Below are positions 44,250-56,618 of a DNA stretch of 64,000 nucleotides, piece by piece (the stretch's first letter is position 1; each line of letters begins with the position of its first letter). Source of the stretch: Calliopum simillimum. Its lineage: Eukaryota; Arthropoda; Insecta; Diptera; Lauxaniidae. Made by a program: the position numbers and the translations under genes. The stretch is taken from NCBI GenBank assembly GCA_951812925.1, contig OX638368.1, forward strand, positions 9,999,994-10,063,993. Direction: 5' to 3'. A model generated the notes under the pieces. That model saw nothing but the letters and a program-made list of their open reading frames with translations. It had not been told where the DNA came from and did not search any database.

Positions 44250-46940
44250 GAGGGCGTAAAAGAAATGAAGAAATCATTAATGTTCCACCTTCTCTCTTAC
44301 ATCTTAATAAGATAATTCAACGGAATTCACTACTTTGTATTAAATTACAAATGATTTGCCCGATTGAATGTCATATTGATCAATTAATGTATTCATAGCA
44401 GAAAAATTTGTATGTGAAATCATCGTTTTATTAGAAGTTATGCATTAAATTGCTTTTAATGAAAAAGTACGACATTTCAGAGAAAAAATTTAATTTAAAA
44501 CTATTTATAGGATTCGCAGCCAATGCAGCAAAATGACTAGTACTATTCATATACCCGTATAAACTGTCTTTCGTTAGTCCAAGAAAATCAACAAAAGTTC
44601 GAAAGACTATAACAGTATAGTTTCTATGTATAAAAATGTTACTCATACGTTCTGTTAAAAAAAATATATATTTTTATATTAACATTTCTTGCTTAATTAT
44701 AGAGCGGCCACCTACTAAATTTTAAAATTTTTTAAGGTTTTTAAATAAGGAATAAGCTGACTTAATTAAATAACATTTTTTAGCATCCAAACAGAGCTAT
44801 TGTCGATTGAATTTGTTATTCATTAAATGTATACATAACTTCAAATGAGAAATTTTACACAATTAGTAGTAAATCCTTGAAAATACTTATTTAATGAAGT
44901 TCAACAACAATTAATTAAAGCCACATACCTAAACGTAAAAAAAATGCTATAGCAAGTACCATTTATGTATTGGTAAACAAACACAGGCACGCACTTTTAG
45001 AATTTGTGGTTTTTATCGTCATTAATTTGTGTTTCCACTTAAAGCCGCTTAACTCCCAAAAAACTTCATTCAAACAATAAGCTTATAAATTTAATAAGGT
45101 CTGCCGCTGCTCGAAAGAAAAACTAATTGTTGTGAATTCTCTAACTCTAAGTAATTTGGGCTGAGCATACTTTAAGGTGCCATACCGCACCCTATTAACA
45201 TAATACACAGTACAAGTATGTATGGTTGTAATACCGCAGCGCCTAATTTAAATGATTCTGTTACCGCATTAACCACACTGCTGTGCATTTCAATGTCTGT
45301 TAATTTGCGCACGCTGTGTGTGTGGGGGTATGCGCGTGCAGTATCAAGCCGAGCCAACTTTTCCATTTTGCCGCACACTCACGCATATCAGTGTTTTGTT
45401 TGGTGGTTTATTAAGCCTAGGGTTAGCTTGCTAAATTATTAACATTAGTTACACGGTGAGAATTTAGAAAAACTTTTCACTTTTTTGTAAAAACTGGCGG
45501 AAGTCTAAATTACTTAAATATTTCTCATGGTGTATGTTCAAAGGGCCACTGAACAAAAGTAATTAGAGATTTTAGTGTTTATTTTAAGTGTATGGATAAT
45601 CTTGGTTGCTTTCTGACCTTTTTACTATTGCGTTCAACTGTTTCAAATTAGCTTTTTTTGATTTGACTTTTGCAGTAGGCTCTATTAAGTCAATCTGATG
45701 TAAATTTTTTTCTATTTTAATGCGTATCCTTTTGCATGTATTAATTTGGTATTTAATTGCCTTGTTTTACTTTGCAAACCAACTCACATTTCAATCGTTT
45801 GGAAAATTCAGTCTTCTGTTAAGGTTCATTTATTTTTTCATTAAAATTTCTGAAAGCTTAGCATAGCTTATGCTTAACATATTTTATTATGCTCTATGCC
45901 ACTTTTTTCTACATAATAAATAACATACTTATACTGAAAACTATTGTAGCAGCCGTTAAAAGCTCTATTTAAAAGGTTTCTGTGGTCTTATACCTTTAAA
46001 GCAAAACAAAGTTTTACCATATGCCTGGAGCGAAAATTAGCAAACTCAATTAATTAAATACGAGTTAACTAATTTTCTGTTGTGTTTGATTGCAAAACCA
46101 TGTTAAATACTTGTTTTTAAATGAATTTCGACATAAAATCTTCTTTGTTCCACATGTGGTATGAGTTACCTTTAATTTTATTGCAACATACAAATTTTTC
46201 ACATCAAATTAGAAAAAATACTCATATATCTAATATTCGATGCATTTTAAAAGGAAGATAAAATTATAATTTTGATAAAACTTTCTTCAAGTAAAACTAA
46301 ATTAGTTTTTGGTAAATGGCTGCAAAAAGTCTATCACTAAAATAAATGAAATCAAAAAATATTACATTTCTTTTTATAAATCAATCTCCGAAATATTTTA
46401 ATGATCGAATTATTTGAAATCATGTTTTTGGAAAACTGTGCCCCTTTTTCTGTGAAATAATACATCCATATGTTGTATATATTTTATTCAATTTAATTTC
46501 GTAGTATTGGGCGTTTTAAGAGATATAGAAACCTGTTGTCAAACTAAAAATACGTATTTGACATTTATGTTCAGTAAAGTTTGACAAATTACGATGCAGA
46601 GATCTTTACCAAAACAACTTTCACAAAAAATTGGACCGACAGGATGGTTTTCATAAGTCGCTGTAGCGATAGCCATATACCTGAGATTGTGCTCAATTTT
46701 TTTGTGTTTTATTTAAAAAAAAAGATATATGTATAAGTCCAACAAATTACCAAATTTGTCAAAAAATTAATTTTGTAACCATTACCGTTTGGAAAAGGCT
46801 AATTTCCAAATGTTTTCATAGCCATTTTCAAACGTTTGGATAATGTTCGTATATTAGAATTTTCACAATTGATTTGTAAAGTTAAAACAAACAATTGGAA
46901 AATGTTGATTTGCAAATGTTTTCGTAATCGTTTCCCAAAT
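44250..46940. other. Intergenic DNA, no gene seen
   Basis: AT-rich with one TTACTCATACGTTCTGTTAA motif near 44640, a variant of the TCATACGACATG family. The overlapping frames at 45172-45442 on both strands are not conserved proteins I know. Confidence 0.45.
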
Positions 46941-46970
46941 GACTTATAGAGCTAAGCAAAAAACAAGGGA

Positions 46971-47700
46971 AACCTGCCTATTTATCATTAAAATTCTCGT
47001 AATTTCGAGAGCCTGCATTATATGTGGACAACAAATCCGCCCTTGTGGACTTGTGATATTGAAATTATTATTTTTTTTTTTCGTTAAACTTGATTCCTGT
47101 TCACCAGAAAACCCACATATGCACATACGAATCCAATTCTTATAAAAAACCCAATTCCAACCCTTCGGAGGGCTATAAGGGGGTGCTAACGGGTTACTTG
47201 GTGGTTGAAATAATTTTTAACATCATTTTCAGTTTCAGAGCACCAAAATCCTAAAAATTTATATACATTTTATATTTTTATGAAACGTGAAATTTTAACC
47301 CCCTTGGAGGGGGTGTTAGGGGGTACCTGTGCTAGGTACTAAAATTATTTTTGTCGTCATCTTCTGTTCCAGCCCACTAAAAAACCTACAAATATACACT
47401 ACTTATAAATTTTTATTAAAAATGTTTTTCATCCCTCTTTGGGGCTATAAGGGGGCCACTAGGGAGTGACTAAGTGCTCCAAACTATTTTTTTTCGCATT
47501 ATTTTTGCTTTTAGAGCACTTAAAAACTTAGCAACATGCACACATTTAAAATTTTTACAACAAGAAAATTCTAACCCCTAAGGTGTTATTAAGGGGGTGC
47601 TAGCGAGAGAACCAAATTTTTTTTTCTAAAAGTACGATTTTTGGGCGCAGCGCCCCCCAATACATGGAGCCTGGGGGGTGTACCCTTTGGGTCTCGACTT
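46971..47700. repeat. Dispersed repeat with four 132-142-bp C/G-rich units
   Basis: It starts with the block also found at 40.1 kb (AACCTGCCTATTTATCATTA). Four units then carry an AACCCCTTGGAGGGGGTGTTAGGGGGTRC-like core at about 47160, 47299, 47432 and 47574. It closes with the GC-rich hairpin GGGCGCAGCGCCCCCC (about 47643-47658), a TGGAGCCTGGGGGG stretch and GTCTCGACTTG. A Helitron-like terminal hairpin is possible but I see no CTRR end that decides it. Confidence 0.65.
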
Positions 47701-50700
47701 GTTTGTTTTTTTTTTTTTTGTGTGCCTGTGTTATTATACAATTTAAAATCAACAATTTCCAAACTTATAATCATTTATTTTCCAAGCGATTTTGTTTCTT
47801 CGGTTAAAGTAGAAAATTAAAGTACGTTAAAATTCAATTGGTCTACAACACATAAATATTTACAATTGCAAATTAAATTAACCGAAACATGACGTATGAG
47901 TGACATTAATTTAAAATAAAACAACTGTCTGTTTACTGTAGTAGTATATAATTTAACATTATTTGGGATCGATGCAACGTAGGAACAGCTTTACACTATT
48001 ATTTATTGAGTTTTTGCTATTTCGAAAGAAAACCTATTTTTAAATATTGGCCGTTTAAAGAGAAGAGTAATTTTTTAAGGAAAATATTTCACTTATTTAC
48101 TAAAATTGTCCAAATAATGTTGAAAAAAATAATTCGGCATTATTTTCTTTGATATTAAATTACGCCCAAAACAAAAAAGTATTAAATGCAATATATAAAC
48201 TCAATACAGCAGTACACATGTTAGCAGTTGTCACAAAACTTTTGCTGAACTATTGCCTTTTGCAAAAAAACAGTCACAACAAAGTAGAAAAAGTTACTTT
48301 TAATGTCTTCTTGACAATAAAGCTTAAACGCTACTTAGCAACTGATTAAAAGATTAGTCAAAAAGTTTGTGGCTCAAATTGTAATTGTTTTGTTAACTAA
48401 ATTGGTAGCAATGAATTGCAATGAATAAATTACATTAAATTTATAAATACAAAAAATGCTGTGTGAAAATAAACTTTAAAGTTTGGAAAATATATATTTT
48501 TTTATTACCATACTATTACAATCATTGGCAAAGCGCCATGTAGTGGGCATCAAAAAAAAAATATACCTACATATACAAAGTACATAGTGAAAAAAATACC
48601 TGCAACAGCTGCCAACTTTGTTGCCAACACTGGTTTTGCTATCAACAGATTCATAAAATTAGGCCAAAGGAAACGAAAAAAACATGAAAAGTTAGTTTTA
48701 TGGCAGACAACAAGAAACTTGTAGTCAGCCACAAAAAAAAAAAAAAAAAAAACGTGAAGAAAAACATTTTTGTGTCACATTTATAGCAACAAAAATGATA
48801 ATAGCAATCATAACAATTTCCAATTATTAAAAAGTGTTGAAAGTAAATTGTGCGGAAAATATGAAAAAAGCACTAAAATTTGGTGAAAGCTGCTTTCATA
48901 ATCTTTTGTGAAAGTACTTATAAATGTTGTGAAATATAGTAGTAATAAAATGTAGGAAAACAAGTCAAATGTGAAAAAATGCTCGCATATGTTTTTGTCA
49001 TTTATTTGTTAAATATTTAACGGCCACATTTTAAACTTCACATTTTTTAAGAGAAATTAATGCTTTTGAAAGAAAATTAAGACCTAAGTTGCTGCTGTAC
49101 ATCGGAACTATGATATTTTGATTAAAATTTTTTGAAAAATTTGAATAATACCAAGTAGAAAAATTCATCAAAAAAAGAAGTAATATATGTAAAAAAGTGT
49201 TTTTAAACCCATTTACGATATCAAAAGCAGACTACCTTAGAAGAAATTCCAAAAAATCTGTAGATTTTTAAGAATTTATGAAGAAATTATGTTTAAAAAA
49301 AAAATTAAAACACCTGACGTATGAGTAACTTTTGCGCTAAATCAAGCAAGTATTTTTTTCTGTGTTTCAGTATCTAAAGTGTGAGACAATTTAGTTAGAA
49401 AATCTCATTTATATCCTTTTCAGCTACTGTGCTTTAAACTATAATGCATATTGGCACAGAAGCCGCTTTCAATAAAAGGTTAAAATGTCCTAAGATTCTT
49501 CTTTCTGAATATATACGTCAACTACTCATGCCTCATTCAAAAAATATCCAATAAGTTATGCAACACACTTTATGTAAAGAACTTATTGAGCACTTCAAGG
49601 CTGTGTTGACAATATTATTTATTTAAAAAAACAAGCAACCAACGATTTTCATAAAGTGAAATAAAAATGAAATTGAAAAAAAAAAAATTCAAAATATCTT
49701 AAATTATTTAAAAGCAAAGCGCAATAATCCTAAAAGCATACTACAATTTTTTGCACTTACAAATCTCCGTACACCTCACACCATACACACAGGCATGAAA
49801 ATAAAACATTGAAAACTGCTTAAAAATTTACTTGAATTGTCCTAAATGGCGAAATAGAGAGAGAGAGAGCGAAAGCACAAAAAAACGAGTGCAAATCGTT
49901 GTAAAGCACCAAATGCCACAGTGGAGTCAGCATGAGATCGCATCGACTCTGTGTAGTTTGAGACTCGTCGAATACTCGATGGCGCATTAAAAATGCAAAT
50001 TAAAAGGCAGCTGTTGGAGTTGAAAAAAAAATGCACAGTTTGCTTTTTATGCGACGTCTTAAAAGCTGCATGTGTAGTGCTTTTTTTTATTGTGGTCCCT
50101 TTTTTTCGGGCATTTCTACACCCAGTTGAGCGCCCAACGGTATGTTAAAGCAGCATAAAGTTGTGTGAGTCTCACATATTAAAATGAAATTGCGAATGAG
50201 TCAGCAAAATAAAAAAAAAAAAAAACCTAAAAAAGGCTAAACAAATGCGAAATGAAAATTTATACAAAACAGTCACACAAAAAAAAAAAAAAAAAAAAAA
50301 ATGGCGACAATGCTAATTTTGTTACGTGTCTGAAAGTATGCAAACCTCTTTTTTTCGTTGGCTTAGTTTTGTTTGAAGCATATGCACGCAACAGTGTAGA
50401 TTTTGAGAAAAATTGTTTTATATAAACAAACGCATAGGTATATGTAACCTTAATATATAAACTCATATGTATGCATGAGCATTCTTATGTCACATTTTTC
50501 AAAATTAAATGTGATTTTTTTTTTTTTTTTTTTAAATAGGACGGCAAACGTTGGAAAATATTGATTTTTAAATTTCGAAATATGTGGAAGAAATACTATT
50601 TATTATTGAAAAATATTTTTTTTCAATTGCTTAAATTTCTTTTGACGACCATTTCCTCAACACCGATGCTTATGGGAACAATAAACACAAGTTCATATTA

Positions 50701-52166
50701 TTGACTCATTATTAAAATCCAATATTTTGAAAAATAGACATTGGCCGCATACAATAACGCTTCATCCAGGCTTATCAAATGCAGTTATTTTTATATGACA
50801 TGTCGTATGAGTAACTTTTAAGTAAAAAAACATTGTTAAATTTTTAAAAGAATTGACCTATCTATTTATCCCAGATACTTATTTTCAAATAAGTTATAAA
50901 TATTTTAGCATCCCTGTAGAACTGGCGGAGATAATTGTCTCAATAATCCTATCTTCACTTTTGGTCTAGTTATTTTTTAAGTAGACCAAAATTGACTACT
51001 CCTAAAACTAGACTAAATTCACTCAAATTATTGATTTGAATTGAATTGAATTGAATATTAATTTTGAACCACCACATATAAGAACAGTTTCCAATATTAA
51101 GTTTGCTTGTATACTAAAGATTACAAAGTGTGATTGATTCCTTATTCCTACATTCTGTAGCTCAAAAAGCTAGTATAGAATGCAGGATATAATTAAAACT
51201 AAATAAAAAATATTTTTTCTAAAGGATAAAGCATTTTTGAACGAGAAAAAAAAATTATAACAAAGTGGTCCAAGTGTAATGCATAATCTATCATTAATAC
51301 CAAAAGTGGCCCAATTGTGTTTCGATTGTGTAGTGAAGTTTTAACGTCTATGAATCTTTTTGACGGTATTGTGTAACATTTGTATGTTAAACTAAATTTT
51401 TGGAAATTTATATTGTACATGAATTAAAATAATGGCCTTTTTCTGGCCCGAATGCAATGCATGAAGAGACAATTGACCTTTTCTTGTCTCAATGTAATGC
51501 ATAAGGAGAGAATTGATTACGTCCAACGACGAACAATAAAAAACGTATATAGAATTTTATTTGTTATGGGACCAGAATTTGAACTAGTCGGTGGCCCCAG
51601 CTTACAAACTATTCTTGGAATAGTCTGAAGAGTTAAGAACAATATGATAAAAAGGACAACTTTTTTTAATTGGTAAAAAAAACTGTATTGTCCTTTTTAA
51701 TGATATTTTGGAAGAACTTTATCGTTGGAGGAATAGTAAATGTTTATAAAAAGATATTTGCAAAGAAGTGGAGGCTTTCTTGCATAACTTGACTGGTGAG
51801 GGATAAGTTCAGAAAGAGATTTGTATCGAGTTTGAAATAACAAATAATAGTAAACTTTATAAAAGTGAAATGAATTCGCAATAAGGATAAGTCGAAAGCA
51901 TCAAAATAAAATCACGTTGAATCAACCGAACTGGATTTTAGTTATCGGATATGAAAGAAAAGTCCTTCAACGAAGACTTTTTAAAATATTTTCTATAAAG
52001 AAATTATTGATCAAGTTACCAAACTAATGAATTTACAAGCAGCTTTTTATTATTTGAAAGATGATATTCAACCGAATTTAAGGGATAGAGATCATCGAGC
52101 TGCCCAGAAAATTGTACTAAATAAGAAATTTATATAGAGAAAAGGTAATCATTTTCCACATATATA
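47701..52166. other. Long AT-rich intergenic stretch, no gene seen
   Basis: Homopolymer A runs (48732-48751, 50211-50224, 50278-50300), a GA-repeat (49857-49871) and three isolated CGTATGAGTAAC motifs (about 47891, 49318, 50806) that are reverse-orientation relatives of the TCATACGACATG family. No transposon ends or conserved coding frames recognised. Confidence 0.5.
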
Positions 52167-52502
52167 TGGGACGTTTCACATCAACCAGGCCACCTTTGAC
52201 GCCAAAATTTGTGTGTACAAAAGATAAAGCTTTGGATATTAAAATTTTCGTTTTTTTAAATGGTTTCGAAAGCCGAGTAGCGTTTTTGAAAATATTTTTT
52301 TTTAATATTTTGGCGTAAATTTCATCGCTCGAGGGTTTTATGGGTCGCTGATCACGAATCTCAAACTAGACAGGCATGATTCCTATATTGAAATTTTTAA
52401 AAACGCCACTAGGCTTCTGAAAGCTTTTAAAAACGAAAACTTTATTTTCCATTAAAAGAAATTCTGGCAACGAAGGAAGCCCGGATGACGTCAAACGTCC
52501 AA
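52167..52502. mobile_element. Palindromic MITE, 336 bp, TA target duplication
   Basis: Ends TGGGACGTTTCACATCAACC and (reverse) TTGGACGTTTGACGTCATCC, flanked by TA at 52165-52166 and 52503-52504. The inverted similarity extends about 150 bp into the element (GCCAGAATTT/GCCAAAATTT, CGTTTTTAAA, AAGCCTAGTGGCGTTTTT / AAGCCGAGTAGCGTTTTT). The whole element could fold into one long imperfect hairpin. No coding content. Confidence 0.85.
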
Positions 52503-52504
52503 TA

Positions 52505-52806
52505 TATGTAATCATTATATCGAAAATATGGTAGAAAAATATATCAGCTTGGTTGTCACCAATATCCAGCAAACGACTAACTGGAGTAGTTTAAATTTTT
52601 AAAAAGAGGTCCAAGCAAATCAACCACAATTCTATGTGCATACTAATGATTTAATGGAAAAGGCTGCTTAGTGTAAGCAATACCAGGACATATCAGCTTT
52701 ATTTTTTTCTCCTTTTTAAATAATTAAGGAATTGTATTTCAAAAAATTAAATAAAAATTTTTATACTAATATAGAAAGTAGCACCGTTATACGAATTTGG
52801 TGAAAC
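52505..52806. other. AT-rich spacer
   Basis: No recognisable feature between two MITEs. Confidence 0.35.
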
Positions 52807-52808
52807 TA

Positions 52809-53076
52809 TATATATGAGCCCTTGATTTTGAAAGTGGTATAAGTCCATTTCGGAGCAAAAGTAATGTCATAATATGAATTAGGTGGCATTTTGTTCAGAA
52901 CGAATAACATTGAATTCTGTTTTTACAGAAAGTTTACCACATTATGTGAAATTAATGGCGTTATGTTTAAAAAATAGTATCGGAAAAAAACCAATTATTA
53001 CAGCACATAATGTGAATGACATTACTTTTGCCCCGAAATGGACTTATACCACTTTCAAAATCAAGGGCTCATATAT
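52809..53076. mobile_element. MITE with about 65-bp TIRs, GCAAAAGTAATGTCA family
   Basis: TATATGAGCCCTTGATTTTG through AAAGTGGTATAAGTCCATTTCGG and GCAAAAGTAATGTCA on the left is repeated in reverse on the right with one mismatch in the GGAGC/GGGGC step. The ends lie in TATATA, so TA or TATA duplication cannot be separated and the boundary is good to a few bases. Youngest-looking copy of the family. Confidence 0.9.
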
Positions 53077-53079
53077 AAT

Positions 53080-54660
53080 GAGTATGAGAATGTGTCTTAT
53101 AAAATGTTTCAAACAAATATCTCAGGTAAAGTTCTTAGTTTTGGGATTATCTGGGCTAAGCGGGCAAAACAGATATGTTTAATGAATTTTTTCACTTCTT
53201 CTTCCCACAAGCTTCAAGAAAAACTGACGTTTTTTTTTATTCAAAAGCAGTCTTCAGGTTCTTGGCGCAACAGGTGGTTTTGATAAATTTAACTTTCTTC
53301 GACTGTAGCCGCACTTATGCTAGCAAAAAGCGAAATTGCTTGTTGGATACATTGAATGAGTTAGCTTATAAATAACTATCGATGCGAAAATCACTTCCCC
53401 ATAAGTATACCCTTCTAGGCTACGAAATTTAGGTCAAAAAAAAATTTGCTGTCAAAAATATTCTTTTTTTTTTCGTCGATTGTAACCAAATTTTAGTGTT
53501 CGTAAGTTTAGCTACGATGCAGTTAGGATCCTCATATAAAAGTAGCTCTTCTTCATATTTAAATGACCAGCAGTTATTTCAAATATAAATGATGGCCGTA
53601 TGCAAATTATGTAACTAGAAGCCATATAAACTATTATTCTTAACTGTATGACATGTCGTATGAGTAACATTTAATTCATAAATTGTATGATTTTCACTTT
53701 TTTAGGTTTTTAAAATATTGGCTATGCTTACTACGTTAGGTAACATAAATGACTAGAACCAAGGCTTACAATTTAATTTTTAAAATTTTATTTCAAACTT
53801 ACTATGAAATAACCCATTTAATTTTATTAGCCGTGAAAACTTAACAAGCGTGAAATTTTATTATACTTTCTCTCCGCTAACATATCATATTTTTTTTTGT
53901 TACAAACAAAAAAATAAAAATAAAACAAACAAGTAGGTAATGTGCAAAACAGTTAGAATTCACATTTTTTTAAATTTCCCCCAAAAAAAACATATGCAAA
54001 TTTCATTAAGCATCCAAAAAGGCATTGCAAGCAAAATGTTTTTTTGATAAAAAATTCAAACACAAGCGCAAAGTGAAATACATTTTTTTTTTTTTTTTTC
54101 AAATAAAACCTTTTCTCGCTTAATTCAAAACGTGTTTTATTTCTTTTTCCAAACATTTGTGTATTGGTACACATGTGCTGTCGACTTTTTTGTATTCATA
54201 AGTTTTACATATTTTTGTGTCAACATTTGAATTGTTTTCACAAAGAAGAAAACAAAAAAAGAAAAAAAAACATTTTTGAAGTATGACAAAAATTCAAAAC
54301 AATGCAAACGTATTTGTAACAGATTGCATACTTATGCGATTACATTTTTTTGTTTGTACAAATACACATGCATATTTTGTTGGTTTGCGTGCAACACATT
54401 TTTGATTGTATTGAAATATGTTGTTATATTGGTAAAGCAACAAATAACAATCGAATGTAAATTTTATCATTTGTATAGAATTTTTGCTTTTTGTTGCCTG
54501 CTTTTGTGCGTAAACTTATGTTTGCAAGATTATTCAATGGTTTTCGTTTTGATTTTGAGATTAGATATTTTGAAATCAATTTTTTATGCAGATGGATGGA
54601 GTTACGAGTAATTATTATAAATAGTAATCTCTCTACCATATGAGATTACTTTACAACTGT
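53080..54660. other. Intergenic DNA, no gene seen
   Basis: One CATGTCGTATGAGTAACATT motif near 53651, poly-T and poly-A runs, and otherwise AT-rich text. Several frames of 70-110 codons on both strands lack any recognisable domain. Confidence 0.45.
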
Positions 54661-54664
54661 GGTA

Positions 54665-55064
54665 TTAGCCGTGTTTCTTTTGACGCGTATATACAACTGT
54701 GGATACTTTTAAATTGCGATAACTCATGAACAGTGAGTCGCACAATAAAAACTCTAAAGAACTTCTTTATGGAGAATCACGTTCTCTACAAAAACTTTTC
54801 ATTTTATATTTAAAAAAAATTATGTTTTAGGGGATATTCTACAAAAACTGGTTAAGCGCCGATAAACGGCAAAAATCACTTTTTTTTAAATAACTTCTAA
54901 TTATTATTTTATTTTTACAAAAAATTTAAATTAATTGTAGAGCATGTGGTTCTCCCTGAAAAAGACCATTTGACTTTAACGTGCGACTCACCGTTCATAA
55001 GTTATCGCAATTTAAAAATTACCACAATTGTATATACGCGTCAAAAAAAAAAAAACACGGCTAT
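54665..55064. mobile_element. Near-palindromic MITE, about 400 bp
   Basis: The left arm AGCCGTGTTTCTTTTGACGC then GTATATACAACTGTGG, TTTTAAATTGCGATAACTCATGAACAGTGAGTCGCAC is matched in reverse by the right arm up to ACACGGCT. Internal segments (AGAATCACGTTCTCTAC with GTAGAGCATGTGGTTCTC) pair too. TA lies at 54663-54664 and 55065-55066, consistent with Tc1/mariner insertion if the terminal base of one TIR has changed; an ATT duplication is the alternative. Confidence 0.85.
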
Positions 55065-55286
55065 TATTTCAGAATCTTTTTTTTTTTTTTTCTTTACCAA
55101 TTCATTTCAATGGACATCGCAATTTGGAAGGAATAAGGAAAATCAAATATTTCAAAAAGAAAACTTTTGTTTATATATGAGAACATGAAGAATACACTGT
55201 TAACATTTTTACGATTTTCTCAATTTTAGGACAATTATTGCAACAAACAAACGATGGGATCTATTTTGTTATATTTTAATTTACAG

Positions 55287-56618
55287 AAAAGTGAGTGAAA
55301 GAGCACTAAAAATTCCCTCGTTACCGGGAGAGGGAAAAAATGTTCACACATCAACATTTCTCTTAAGCGTACTATTCTCTTTTTCCACTTGTTAAACGGT
55401 CTGTCATACAAAATTAAGAAAAAAATATTATATCCGTGATATTGGCCTTGCTTTTGTGTAATTTCTCAAACAAAAAAAAATTGTGCAGAGGTGTGCTCAA
55501 CTTGTGCTACGTTTTGTCGTATTGGAAATCAAAATCGGCCCAATTGTATAGATTTTATGGGGAGGTCCTTTTTGTATGAAAGCTTGAAGTTAGTCCTGCT
55601 TTTGAGAAATTTGCCATAGAATCTATATCCTTGAACTGATTTTGATTTCAAATACGGCACAACGCAGCACAAGTCGAGTACACCCCGGCGCAACTTTTTT
55701 TGTTCGGCAAATTCCACAAAATATCTAAAAAGTTCGTAGTCGCCGTGAGAAAGAAAAAATGTTTACCGACCCTCATTAAAATTTTTTTTATCATTTCCAC
55801 CTTTTTCCACCCAGTAAGGGTGCTCCCGTATAAAATTTTGATAAAAATATCAAAAAAATTCCTCATTGACGGGAGAGGGAAAAAATGTTGACTCTTCGCA
55901 AATGCTTTTACCTATTCAACATTTTTTTTTTTTTTTTTTTTTTGAACATGCGATCCTCTTTTTTTACCCCTTTTTCCCAAACAAAATTTTGATAAAAATT
56001 TCTCTTAAACATACTATTTTCTTTTTCCACTCGTTAAAAGGGATGCCATACAAAATTTAGATAAAAATATCAAAAAAGTTCCTCTTTGTCGGAAGAGAGA
56101 CAAAATGTTTACCAACCACCATTAAATTATCCTTCAAACTTTCTGCCTTTTTCTACTCATTAAAGGGGCTCCCATGCAAAGCTTTGATAAAGATATCAAG
56201 AAAATTCCTCATTGTCGGATGAGGGAAAAAATGTTAACTCTCCCCCATTAATTTTTCCTCTTCTAAATTTTTTTTTGTCGAACATACTACCCCCATTTTT
56301 CCACCCTTTAATGGGGCTTTCATGCAAAATTTAGATTTAAAAATTTTGTATTGAAAACCTCTTAATGGGAAAAAAAGGGCTTTATTTTCAAAAAAAAAGG
56401 TTGAGGAGCTCAAATTAACTCATTTTTTCCTTCTCGCGGCAACGAGGATATTTTTGATATTTTTGGCAAAACTTCATGTATGAGCCTCTTTGAGAGATTA
56501 AAAAATGGGGTGTAATGTCTGAGAGAAATGCTGGATAGGAAAAATTGTTAGAAATCAGTGAATATTTCTAAATGCTTCGGAAACGAAGAGATTTTAAGTG
56601 TTCTTTCACTCACTTTCG
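55287..56618. mobile_element. TIR element of about 1.33 kb with internal 120-220-bp repeats
   Basis: The left end AGTGAGTGAAAGAGCACT and the right end, in reverse, AGTGAGTGAAAGAACACT bound the region, with further inverted agreement (AAAATTCCCTCG against AAAATCTCTTCG). Inside, CCTCATTGACGGGAGAGGGAAAAAATGTT and variants recur at about 55312, 55861, 56081 and 56206, and in reverse near 56425. TTTTTCCACYCRTTAAAGGGGCTCCCATRCAAA blocks also recur. No transposase frame. Target duplication not found. Confidence 0.7.
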
